Part shown: piece by piece, positions 34,346 to 41,783 of the stretch
How the letters are laid out: each line of letters opens with the position of its first letter
Position numbering within the stretch: the stretch's first letter is position 1
Assembly: GCA_030427825.1 (NCBI GenBank)
Contig: JAUICO010000018.1
Location: 1-54,413, forward strand
DNA from: a bacterium
GTDB taxonomy: Bacteria; Myxococcota_A; Bradymonadia; REDH01
Reading direction: 5' to 3'
DNA: 54,413 nt
Notes under the pieces: model-generated
The model's input: the letters and a program-made list of their open reading frames with translations, nothing else
What the model was told of the DNA's origin: nothing
The model's database searches: none
Translations under genes and position numbers: made by a program

Positions 34346-36298
34346 ATGAACCATTCATACCGGTGCACGAGACAGTGCATCCTCATCACATGCGCAGCGT
34401 TGGCGCTCGCGACCCTGGCGGCCTGCGAAGATGATGATGTCGCTGATTCCGCCGATGCATCCGGCGAAGACGTCGGGACAGACGGCGAAGTGCGCTCGGA
34501 TACAGACGCCGTCACAACCGGCTGCCCCACACATCAAATCTACGACCTGGAGAGTTCGAATCAGATTGATCTCTGGCCCGACATGGTGCTGACGCGGAGT
34601 GACGCAGACTCGCCCACGGGGCTTCGCCTGAACCCGGATTCGGAGCAGGCCGCATGGCTGGCCGATCTGCCATCGGATATTGCCGGAATCGTTGAGGGTG
34701 GCGCGGTCGCAAGCGGCTTTGCCCGTTCGGCGAAGATTGTGCTCCGCTTCGACTCCGCGCTGAGCAATGTGCCGATCACCGTGGACGAAAGCCTCGAATC
34801 GGATGTTCTGATTCTGCTTGAGCTCACCGAGGACGGCGCACGCCGACTTCCCTTTGAAACGATCGTGCTCGAAGACAATCGGGACGGCGTGCGCCTGCTC
34901 GTTACGCCGGCGCTCACCCTCAAAGCCGGGACAGAACACATTCTGCTGGCGACCCGCGAGCTGCGAGATATCAACGACGGCTGCGTTGATCCCTCGCCCA
35001 TGGCTGCGATGCTCATGGCCAACGAAGCCCCATCCGCTGACTACGAAGAGGGCGCCGCACACTACGCAAGAATGATCGCCGACGCCGGCTACGACGTCGA
35101 CGAGCTGAGCGCCGCTGTCCCTTTCGTGACCCACGCCGACCAGCAGGCGGTCCTCGCGGCCCGAGACCACGCCGCCGCACAGTCGTATGAGTACAGCGAA
35201 GCACCCACCTGCGCACCGGAGGGCGACCTGATCCGCTGCGATGGTCAATTCGACGCCTGGGACTACCGTGACGACCGCATCATTCGCGACGGTACACCGC
35301 AGCAGGCATGGACACTTGCTTTCTCAGTGTGGTTGCCCGCCGATGCCGATGGCGCGGTACCCATGCTCTTTCACGGCCACGGTCTCTCGGAAGATATCGA
35401 ATCCACGCGCGGCATTGCGCGTCGAGTGCAGGACCTGGGCCTCGCCGTCATCGGCTTCGAGACGCTGACACACGGAAGCCATCCCACCAGTACCGGGGGT
35501 GGTGATGCGGCTGCGGTGGACTTTCTCGGGGTGCTGCAGAACGACCTGCTGATCGACGGCCTGGCTACTCGTGGCAACTTCAACCAAACACAGCTGGACC
35601 GTGTTCAGCTCTTCACACTTCTTGCTCAGAACCCAGACATTACCGGCGATGGCGAAGACGACTTTGTTGTCGACAACATGGGGTACTGGGGCATCAGCTT
35701 CGGCGGCCTCCACGGCCCCGGAACACTCGCGCTCAATGAACACATCGACGCCGCGGTACTCTCTGTGGGCGGAGGCAGCCTCACAGACTTTGTGCTCGAA
35801 AATGAACAGTTCACGGCCTTCAGACCGATTCTCGCGAACTTCCTCGGGGCTACGGGCGTTGAGCCCTTCCTGGCGGTGGTGCAGTCGGTCGTCGATCCCG
35901 GAGACCCCTCGACCTGGGCAGCGCATGTGTTGAATGAGAGATTGTATGGCGAAGCGCCGCACCTGCTCGTTGCCGCGGCAGAAGCCGATGAGACCGTCCC
36001 GCCGATCACCGCATGGAGTATGGCCCGTGCGCTCGGTGTGCCCCAGGTCGGCACCGTACACACCGCCCTGCCACCGCTCCCGGTTGCGAGTCTTCCAATC
36101 AGCGGCAACGTGAACGGTGGTACTGCGGGGTACTTTCAATTTGACCGCACCGGCGAGCCCCCGGCGCCGGCAGGGCACAACACGCCCTTCAGTCGAGAGG
36201 CTTTGCTACAGAGCGGTCACTTTCTCGAGACCTGGCTCGACGGCACGCCGGAGATCATCGATCCCTACGACGTGCTCGGTACACCCCCGCTCGAATAG
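34346..36298 (+). CDS. Large secreted lipase-like lipoprotein (alpha/beta hydrolase)
   Basis: 650 aa. Lipoprotein signal with lipobox LAAC near residue 24, then an Asp-rich linker. The N-terminal domain (about 50-260) recalls the virulence-factor-lipase (Pla-1/cef, VolA) N-domain with LRFDSAL and LLATRELRD. The C-terminal alpha/beta hydrolase has MLFHGHG (oxyanion), GYWGISFGG with Ser as nucleophile (GISFG), Asp in ADETVPP and a late His (QSGHFLETW). Likely a surface or secreted lipase/esterase. AGGAG lies just before the tandem ATGs at 34343/34346. Confidence 0.78.
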   Translation: MNHSYRCTRQCILITCAALALATLAACEDDDVADSADASGEDVGTDGEVRSDTDAVTTGCPTHQIYDLESSNQIDLWPDMVLTRSDADSPTGLRLNPDSEQAAWLADLPSDIAGIVEGGAVASGFARSAKIVLRFDSALSNVPITVDESLESDVLILLELTEDGARRLPFETIVLEDNRDGVRLLVTPALTLKAGTEHILLATRELRDINDGCVDPSPMAAMLMANEAPSADYEEGAAHYARMIADAGYDVDELSAAVPFVTHADQQAVLAARDHAAAQSYEYSEAPTCAPEGDLIRCDGQFDAWDYRDDRIIRDGTPQQAWTLAFSVWLPADADGAVPMLFHGHGLSEDIESTRGIARRVQDLGLAVIGFETLTHGSHPTSTGGGDAAAVDFLGVLQNDLLIDGLATRGNFNQTQLDRVQLFTLLAQNPDITGDGEDDFVVDNMGYWGISFGGLHGPGTLALNEHIDAAVLSVGGGSLTDFVLENEQFTAFRPILANFLGATGVEPFLAVVQSVVDPGDPSTWAAHVLNERLYGEAPHLLVAAAEADETVPPITAWSMARALGVPQVGTVHTALPPLPVASLPISGNVNGGTAGYFQFDRTGEPPAPAGHNTPFSREALLQSGHFLETWLDGTPEIIDPYDVLGTPPLE

Positions 36299-36338
36299 GG
36301 CACGGCGTCAGGCTGCCACGCGGATACTCGGCGGCGTG

Positions 36339-37160
36339 CTACTCCGGCTTCGGCATGCGCAGGCAGCTTGGCAGATGTCCGTGCTCGCAGGCGTCGTCGA
36401 TCAGGGCGGTTGCTTCGTCCATGGTCACGAGTTGTGTGCGCCGCTCTTCAGCGGCCACCGCGATGGCATAACACCCGGATCGCATTGCGTGGTCGCAGGC
36501 CCGGGCAGCGCCCACCAGGTCGAGGGCGCCGGCTTCGACAAAGCGTGCCTCCCACCGGCCGATGTCGCGGACGATCGGGACGCTGTAACCACACGCACCT
36601 TCGAAGCCCAGCTCGCAGGAGCGGGCAAACGAAGCTGCGGCACGCTCGAAGTTCACATCGGTGCCGAGTCCGTCGGCGTGGATACGGCCGAGCATGTAAC
36701 AGCCGACATGTACGTCGGCGTCGCAAGCCTCTTCGAAGTAGATTGTAGCGCGCTGGATGTCTTCGACGACGCCGACGCCCATCATGTAGCGGGCGCCCAT
36801 GTCGTAACAGGCCACGGCGTGTCCGCTGCGGCATGAGTGATCTACCAGGGCGGCGGCGAGCTCATTGCGCCGCGGCGTGCCGATGCCGCCGTAGTAGCGA
36901 TTCGCGAGGGCGTGGCATTCCGAGGCGACGCCTGCGGCGCATCCCTCGTACTCCTGCGCTGCTTCCTGCACGAGAAATTCAAGTTCGTGATCGGCCCATT
37001 GCAGGACCACCAGCGGCTCGGCGGTGCCCGCTGCTTCGAAGCTCAATCGGCTGTGCAGCTCATCGTTCTGCGCGTGGGCCGCGACGCAAAGGGCGAGACA
37101 GCCCGTCAGCAGTACACAGGCATAGGTAGAGACGGCCAGAAGGCGTTGTGTGGTCTTCAT
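36339..37160 (-). CDS. Exported Sel1-repeat protein
   Basis: 273 aa from ATG 37160, overlapping the upstream stop by four bases. Signal peptide ending AHA. The mature protein is built of Sel1-like helical repeats with the pattern A..Y..AC..G...GCY.LG..Y..G.GV..D and the usual ERAAASFARSCELGF units. The repeats carry paired cysteines, as in Helicobacter Hcp proteins, which suggests disulfide-stabilised repeats in an oxidising compartment. About six repeats. Sel1 proteins bind other proteins. Co-translated with the phosphatase-like lipoprotein. Confidence 0.85.
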   Translation of the reverse strand: MKTTQRLLAVSTYACVLLTGCLALCVAAHAQNDELHSRLSFEAAGTAEPLVVLQWADHELEFLVQEAAQEYEGCAAGVASECHALANRYYGGIGTPRRNELAAALVDHSCRSGHAVACYDMGARYMMGVGVVEDIQRATIYFEEACDADVHVGCYMLGRIHADGLGTDVNFERAAASFARSCELGFEGACGYSVPIVRDIGRWEARFVEAGALDLVGAARACDHAMRSGCYAIAVAAEERRTQLVTMDEATALIDDACEHGHLPSCLRMPKPE

Positions 37161-38530
37161 CGCTGCACCGTAGTCGAGAATTCCCGGACACCGTCCTTGT
37201 TTGTAAACTCTGCTTCGACGCGGTCGCGATAGAAGCTCATGATCATGAAGCCTTCGATGTCTTCGTTTTCCCACGCGACTTCGTTACCGCGACCCTCAAG
37301 GTCCTTGGTTTTGGCGCCTGCGCCGGAGACAACAAACTGTGTGTCGCAGAGCTCTTCGCCGCCGCCGAAGCCGAACCCGCCTTCCTCGATGCCCGTAATC
37401 CACTGCCGGTTGTGGTCGTGGCCGCAGACATAGAAGTCGACTCTGTCGCAGATGTGGTCTTCGACAAAGTCCTGGAAGCCGGCGCCGAGGAAGGGAATCG
37501 GCAGGCCGCCTGAGGGGATGCCCTCATAGGAGCCCGCGTTGCCGTGCGTTCCGTTCGATCGGTACGGGTGATGGCCGAAGCTGACGGTCCAGATCGCGTC
37601 TGTGTTGTCGACTACGTTGGCGATCAGCTCGGCCTGCGCGTTGCTCGTCTGATCCAGGTACGCCATCGGTGAGGTGTTGAGCGCGATCAGGTGAACGAAC
37701 TCAAGCTGCAGCTCGTAGGACTCCGACGGAAAGTAGAACCAGTCCCGGTCCGAGCCGTAGTCGACGTAGTACGAGACCTTGGACGAATCGACGCCGAGGG
37801 ATCCGAGGTCGTGGTTTCCGAGAGAAACGTAGATCGGCATGCGCTCCCGCTCGTCCGGCTGCCCGGCCTCCGGTGGTGCTCCGCGGCGCAGGTCGGCGTA
37901 GGGCAGGTCAATCTTCTCGGTGAACTCAGAGTCTTCGTTTTCCTCCGGCCCGTCGTCGTAGATGTTGTCGCCGAGCATCAGGAATCCGTCGCAGCCACCC
38001 AGCTCATTGCATCGGGTCTGTGCGGCTGCTGCGACCGCGTATTGGTCGGCGTTGGCTTCGCCGGTGTCGCCCATCACGATGAGGCGAACGACCTCTACCG
38101 GTGGGGTCCCGCTGTCCTCTACAAGGTCCGTAGCGGTATCCACTGCGGTGTCCTGAGCGACGTCTTCCGCAACGTCTGCCGGGCTGTCTTCGGCTGCATC
38201 TTCGGCCACTTCTTCAACGATGTCCTCTACAACCTCTTCGGCGACGTCCTCCACGGCATCGTCAGCTGTGTCCTCGGCGACATCCTCGACGATGTCCTCG
38301 GCGACATCCTCAGCGGCATCGTCGGTCGCGTCAGATACCGTGTCCTCGGCGGTTGCATCGTTATCACCGGAGTCTGCGCCCGACGTGTCGTTCCGTTCGC
38401 CTGTATCGTTTGTATCGTTGCCGCCGGTAGAGCCCCCCGGATCTGAGCCTCCGCATGCTGCGATTGCCAGCGCAGCGAGCGTGCTCAGAAGCAGGCCTGC
38501 GCGCGGCGAGTGGGTGCGTCGCGTAGTCAT
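37157..38530 (-). CDS. Metallophosphoesterase lipoprotein (purple acid phosphatase-like)
   Basis: 457 aa. Lipobox AIAAC at residue 25, then about 110 residues of Gly/Asp and an Glu-Asp-Val-Ala repeat tract (separate entry), then a calcineurin-like phosphoesterase. Metal motifs in order: MGDTG, LGDNIYDDG (GDNxY typical of purple/TRAP acid phosphatases), LGNHD, SFGHHPY and CGHDHNRQW. TRAP-like relatives use Fe-Fe or Fe-Zn and a Tyr ligand, consistent with NIYDDG. Surface-exposed phosphomonoesterase is the likely role. Its stop overlaps the Sel1 gene start. Confidence 0.87.
   Translation of the reverse strand: MTTRRTHSPRAGLLLSTLAALAIAACGGSDPGGSTGGNDTNDTGERNDTSGADSGDNDATAEDTVSDATDDAAEDVAEDIVEDVAEDTADDAVEDVAEEVVEDIVEEVAEDAAEDSPADVAEDVAQDTAVDTATDLVEDSGTPPVEVVRLIVMGDTGEANADQYAVAAAAQTRCNELGGCDGFLMLGDNIYDDGPEENEDSEFTEKIDLPYADLRRGAPPEAGQPDERERMPIYVSLGNHDLGSLGVDSSKVSYYVDYGSDRDWFYFPSESYELQLEFVHLIALNTSPMAYLDQTSNAQAELIANVVDNTDAIWTVSFGHHPYRSNGTHGNAGSYEGIPSGGLPIPFLGAGFQDFVEDHICDRVDFYVCGHDHNRQWITGIEEGGFGFGGGEELCDTQFVVSGAGAKTKDLEGRGNEVAWENEDIEGFMIMSFYRDRVEAEFTNKDGVREFSTTVQR
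38110..38360 (-). repeat. Twelve-base tandem repeat tract encoding acidic EDVA units
   Basis: Inside the phosphoesterase lipoprotein, about 60 codons are degenerate repeats of four residues (EDVA, EDIV, EEVV, EDTA). At DNA level this gives an imperfect 12-base period. Such acidic linkers sit between the lipid anchor and the catalytic domain. Slippage could vary its length. Confidence 0.6.
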
Positions 38531-38744
38531 GATGTTACAATCCCTCCGATCCTGCCGCGCACCTTAGCGCCACGACCGGAATTGGAGCAAGCGAAAGCCA
38601 CGGGATGCCCGGCGCGTATACGCCGCGAAATCGTCGCACGCATTGACCCAAAGCTTCGCCCGGGACTAGGGTTGTCGCGAGTGCGGTCGTGTTTCGCGGC
38701 TGACCAGCCGCAGCGCGCAGCTTTTCCTCATCGCGGAGGTTTGT

Positions 38745-39305
38745 GTGGCCCATAAAGTCAGCATCGACCAGTTCGTTACTATGTTCTCGCCACTCTTTGG
38801 TGACGCAGGTGCCTCGGTGCAGCGTACGCTGCCGGACCTGCTGCGATTCCTTACCTTCGAAAAGGACACGGTCGTTGTCGAACGAGGCAAGGTCGGTAAC
38901 TCGCTGTACCTGATTTATAAGGGACGCCTGGGCGTCTACTCGAGCGTCCGAGACCGAACGCTCCAGATCGCGGAGATCGGCCCCGGTCAGTGGTTCGGCG
39001 AGACAACCTTTCTCGAAGCGGATGTAGGTAGCGCTGACGTCATCGCGCTCGAAGAGACGACGGTGGTCGAACTGACCTGGGACAACTTCGAGCGATTGAT
39101 CGAGGAGCATCCGAAGACAGCAAGCCACGTCATCCAGGGAATCTCGATCGGATTGGCGAATCGACTTCGCCGTTCGAGCGCCGGCCTCTGGGCCGTGATG
39201 GAAAGTGGCGACCTGCAGATGCGCGTACCGCGAGAAAAGTCGGCGCCGCAGCCGAGTTGGATTCGCAACGTTTGGGGCAACCTGTTCGGCCATGGCCGCG
39301 GCTGA
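38745..39305 (+). CDS. Cyclic-nucleotide-binding-fold protein A
   Basis: 186 aa from GTG 38745. A single cNMP-binding domain (about residues 30-145): FLTFEKDTVVVERGKVGNSLYLIYKGRL, then the phosphate-binding cassette WFGETTFLEADVGSAD. The cassette keeps the ribose-binding Glu (FGE) but lacks the Arg that grips the cyclic phosphate (SAD in place of R-x-A). No DNA-binding HTH or kinase domain; a short Arg/Trp tail follows. It may no longer bind cAMP/cGMP. Ten bases upstream of a second CNBD protein. Confidence 0.82.
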   Translation: MAHKVSIDQFVTMFSPLFGDAGASVQRTLPDLLRFLTFEKDTVVVERGKVGNSLYLIYKGRLGVYSSVRDRTLQIAEIGPGQWFGETTFLEADVGSADVIALEETTVVELTWDNFERLIEEHPKTASHVIQGISIGLANRLRRSSAGLWAVMESGDLQMRVPREKSAPQPSWIRNVWGNLFGHGRG

Positions 39306-39315
39306 GGGAGAGACT

Positions 39316-39816
39316 ATGAGTGATTCCGAAATCCTGAGTGCGATGCGTGCATCCAAGTTCGCGAGCGGTTTCTCTGACGGAGAAATCGCTGCCCTGGCGA
39401 AGGCGTGCACCCGCCGCGAATTCTCGGACGGCGAGAACATCGTGACCGAGGGTGACGAGGGCAACAGCTGCTTCTTTATCGTCAGCGGCCGCGCGCGAAT
39501 CGCCCGCGAGAAGGGCGTTGAACAGCGCCGGGTCCTGGGTTCGTTGGGACCGGGCGAGTTCTTCGGTATCGTAGCGTTGATTCAGCCGGTGGGTCGCACT
39601 GCGTCTGTCATCGCCGCCGGCAACGTTGTCGCCGCTGAGCTCGACGGAGCGACCTTCAAGCGCCTCTACGATGCCGTCACCCCCGGCGCCATTCGCTTTC
39701 AGCTCCTGGTCGCGAAACAACTCGGCAACGACGCCCGTCGCCTCAATCGCATCTTCTTCAAAGCCGCCGAGCAGGCCGACGAGGCTGCAACCCGAGCCGA
39801 ACTGGCAAAGGCCTGA
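39316..39816 (+). CDS. Cyclic-nucleotide-binding-fold protein B
   Basis: 166 aa from ATG 39316 with GGGAG upstream, 10 bases after gene A. Single CNBD (about 20-125): FSDGENIVTEGDEGNSCFFIVSGRARI, with cassette FFGIVALIQPVGRTAS. Here the Arg of R-T-A is kept but the Glu is Ile (FGI), the reverse of gene A. The C-terminal helix is Arg/Lys/Glu rich. No output domain. The two may work as a heteromeric pair, or both as ligand-free scaffolds (inference). Confidence 0.82.
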   Translation: MSDSEILSAMRASKFASGFSDGEIAALAKACTRREFSDGENIVTEGDEGNSCFFIVSGRARIAREKGVEQRRVLGSLGPGEFFGIVALIQPVGRTASVIAAGNVVAAELDGATFKRLYDAVTPGAIRFQLLVAKQLGNDARRLNRIFFKAAEQADEAATRAELAKA

Positions 39817-39837
39817 GGCCATCACGCCCGGTCGGCG

Positions 39838-40305
39838 CTATCGCTCCTTGTTGTCGCTGAACTCGGCTTCGTAGAAGCGGTACCTGCTCTGCCGCATGCC
39901 CATGGCCTTGTATGTAGCTCGGGCACCGGTGTTGTCCCGATCCACGTAGAGGCGCAGGCCAATGGCGCCGACAGCCTCGGCCTCAGAGCGTGCGTGCCGG
40001 TAGAGGGACGCGTACACGCCTTCGCGGCGCGCCCTCGGTGCAACGTACACGGACTGAATCCACCACCACCAGCCGTTACGCCAGTCGGACCACTCGCGGG
40101 TGATCATCAGCTGCCCCACGACGTGCCCGGATCGTTCGGCGAGAAAATAGAGGCCTCGTGATGGGTCGCGAAGCAGCCGCTCGACGCCGCCGGCGATCGT
40201 GCGCGGATCCAGAGTCAGCTCCTCGGTCTCGAGCGCCATAGCGCAGTTGAATCGGACGATTGTCGCGCAGTCATCCACAGACGCGGGTCTGAGGTCGATT
40301 GTCAT
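39838..40305 (-). CDS. GNAT-family N-acetyltransferase
   Basis: 155 aa from ATG 40305, overlapping the upstream stop by four bases. Starts LRPASVDDCATIVRFN, the GNAT first strand and helix. The acetyl-CoA motif is VYVAPRARREGVYASLYRHA (RxxGxx variant). YVDRDNTGARATYKAMGM is the typical C-terminal helix and strand. A Trp-rich segment (WWWWI) just before the motif is unusual. Substrate unknown. Coupled to a small lipoprotein gene. Confidence 0.88.
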   Translation of the reverse strand: MTIDLRPASVDDCATIVRFNCAMALETEELTLDPRTIAGGVERLLRDPSRGLYFLAERSGHVVGQLMITREWSDWRNGWWWWIQSVYVAPRARREGVYASLYRHARSEAEAVGAIGLRLYVDRDNTGARATYKAMGMRQSRYRFYEAEFSDNKER

Positions 40306-40703
40306 TGTGTAGTTGTCTCGACATCCGGGCATTGCTGCTGCATCGCTCGCACGCATTCGACCCCGTCACCGTACTCTGTCCATCGCGGGTCGTCCGGAAA
40401 AGGAAAGCGCCCCGGCGTTAAGAACAGGTACGCTTCGTTCCGACGTGGCTCCTCAAACGTGAAGCAGGTCGGAGTCATCTCGTACCGCGGTTCACCGCGG
40501 TCGCAGCCCAACACAAATTCTCGGGCTTCTGCGCAGAAGCTGTTCACGTTCACGGATTGGCCAATCCGAGGTGTCTCTGCGTTTGTGCAGCTGTCATAGC
40601 GCCAGTTCGCAGGTACGTTCGTGAAACGACCGTCGTCGTCATCGCAGGCGGCGAAAAGCGCGGTCGTGAGGACGAGCAGCAGTGTGTATCGCAGATATTT
40701 CAC
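40302..40703 (-). CDS. Small cysteine-containing lipoprotein (133 aa)
   Basis: GTG start at 40703. Lipobox FAAC near residue 20, then Asp-rich DDDDGR. The mature part has about six cysteines in the last 100 residues (for example SCTNAE, SFCAEA, LGCDRG), probably disulfides, and a TEYGDGVECVRAMQQQC end. Family not recognised. Shares four bases with the GNAT gene. Confidence 0.7.
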   Translation of the reverse strand: MKYLRYTLLLVLTTALFAACDDDDGRFTNVPANWRYDSCTNAETPRIGQSVNVNSFCAEAREFVLGCDRGEPRYEMTPTCFTFEEPRRNEAYLFLTPGRFPFPDDPRWTEYGDGVECVRAMQQQCPDVETTTQ

Positions 40704-40745
40704 AGGTACTTGCCGAGGCTGTTGTGAAGCGGTGCGCGCCGCCTT

Positions 40746-41561
40746 TCAGTGACTCATAGCGAGTTCAAGGGCCCAGAAAAGCTCGCGAGTCAGGGCGACA
40801 TCACCGACCTCAACGCGGGCGACGATTCCGGGTCGGCGTGAGATACAGGTGGCCTCGACGGGATCTCCGGACAGATCGCAGGCCGACTCGCCCACGGCAA
40901 CTCCGGCCCCCTCGCTTAGTTCGACGGTGAGTTCGCCTCTCGTGCTTGTCGCGAGCATGGTTCGGGTCAGGACGCCCTGCGCCAGATCCGGCGTCGCGTC
41001 AGTGGCCGACAGTGTCCAGCCGTTGGTCGCCAGGTGCTCGCCGACGGCGGACAACGAGATCGCTGCGTGCGGGGCAGCCAGGACGTCTTCGCCGCGCCAC
41101 CGACCGCCGGGTGTGGTCACGGCCACCTCAACCGCCAGCGGGTTTGCGAGGGGCCACAATCCCTGCCCCTGCACTGTGTCTGCGGGATAGTTCATGGGGC
41201 AGAAGCCCAGGACATCGAAGGCATCCTGCGCGCTCTCGTACTCGAGATGAATAGCGAAGCTGCGTTCTCCACTGGTCACTGTCCAATGGCAGGTTGCAGG
41301 TCCATCGAAGTCGATCATCTGGTCCGGTGGGTCCGGGATTGCAGCGACAAGGGCGTCGCCGGTGAGCGCTGACACAATATCTGTGCTTTCGACGTCGTCA
41401 GCGTCGGGCGCCGGCTGAGCTGTTGGGAGCTCGCCGGCCGGCGTGGCATCGCCGGCACCGGTGCGCCCGCAGCCGACTGCCAGGAGGGCGACCACGATGG
41501 CGGCGGCAGGCGTCGCAGAAAAATCCGTCATGTTGCGCTTCGCGGTTCGGAGGGGTTTCAT
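40746..41561 (-). CDS. Unknown lipoprotein (271 aa)
   Basis: From ATG 41561 (GGGAG upstream; ATG 41532 is an alternative) there is a signal with lipobox AVGC near residue 31, then an Ala/Pro/Asp-rich linker and a mature domain of strand-rich sequence. The domain has WTVTSGERSFAIHLEYESAQDAF and paired cysteines near GFCPMN and SACDLSGDPVEATC. No family recognised. It is the promoter-proximal gene of a minus-strand group with the small lipoprotein and GNAT gene, and is divergent from the second SLC12-like transporter. Confidence 0.7.
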   Translation of the reverse strand: MKPLRTAKRNMTDFSATPAAAIVVALLAVGCGRTGAGDATPAGELPTAQPAPDADDVESTDIVSALTGDALVAAIPDPPDQMIDFDGPATCHWTVTSGERSFAIHLEYESAQDAFDVLGFCPMNYPADTVQGQGLWPLANPLAVEVAVTTPGGRWRGEDVLAAPHAAISLSAVGEHLATNGWTLSATDATPDLAQGVLTRTMLATSTRGELTVELSEGAGVAVGESACDLSGDPVEATCISRRPGIVARVEVGDVALTRELFWALELAMSH

Positions 41562-41783
41562 CGCTGCTCCCGGCTCTTGATCGTCGATGGTTGCGGCGCC
41601 CGGATGGCGGCCTGCGCTGCACTTTTCAGCTCAACTGGAAGGCCTGCGCCGCCTCTACGTCTCGTGTACCTTTGCCTCGCGGCGGGCTCACTGCGCGGAG
41701 TGGCAGCATACTGCCTCGTGCCTGCTCGACAAGGCGCGTGTTTCCTGTTCCTATCTGGCGCTCGCGAGGATTCAGGGGCTTGC

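Noticed and set aside
34355..35248. Minus-strand frame of 297 codons inside the lipase-like lipoprotein
   Set aside because: Antisense to a gene with signal peptide, lipobox and catalytic motifs; no family-like sequence.
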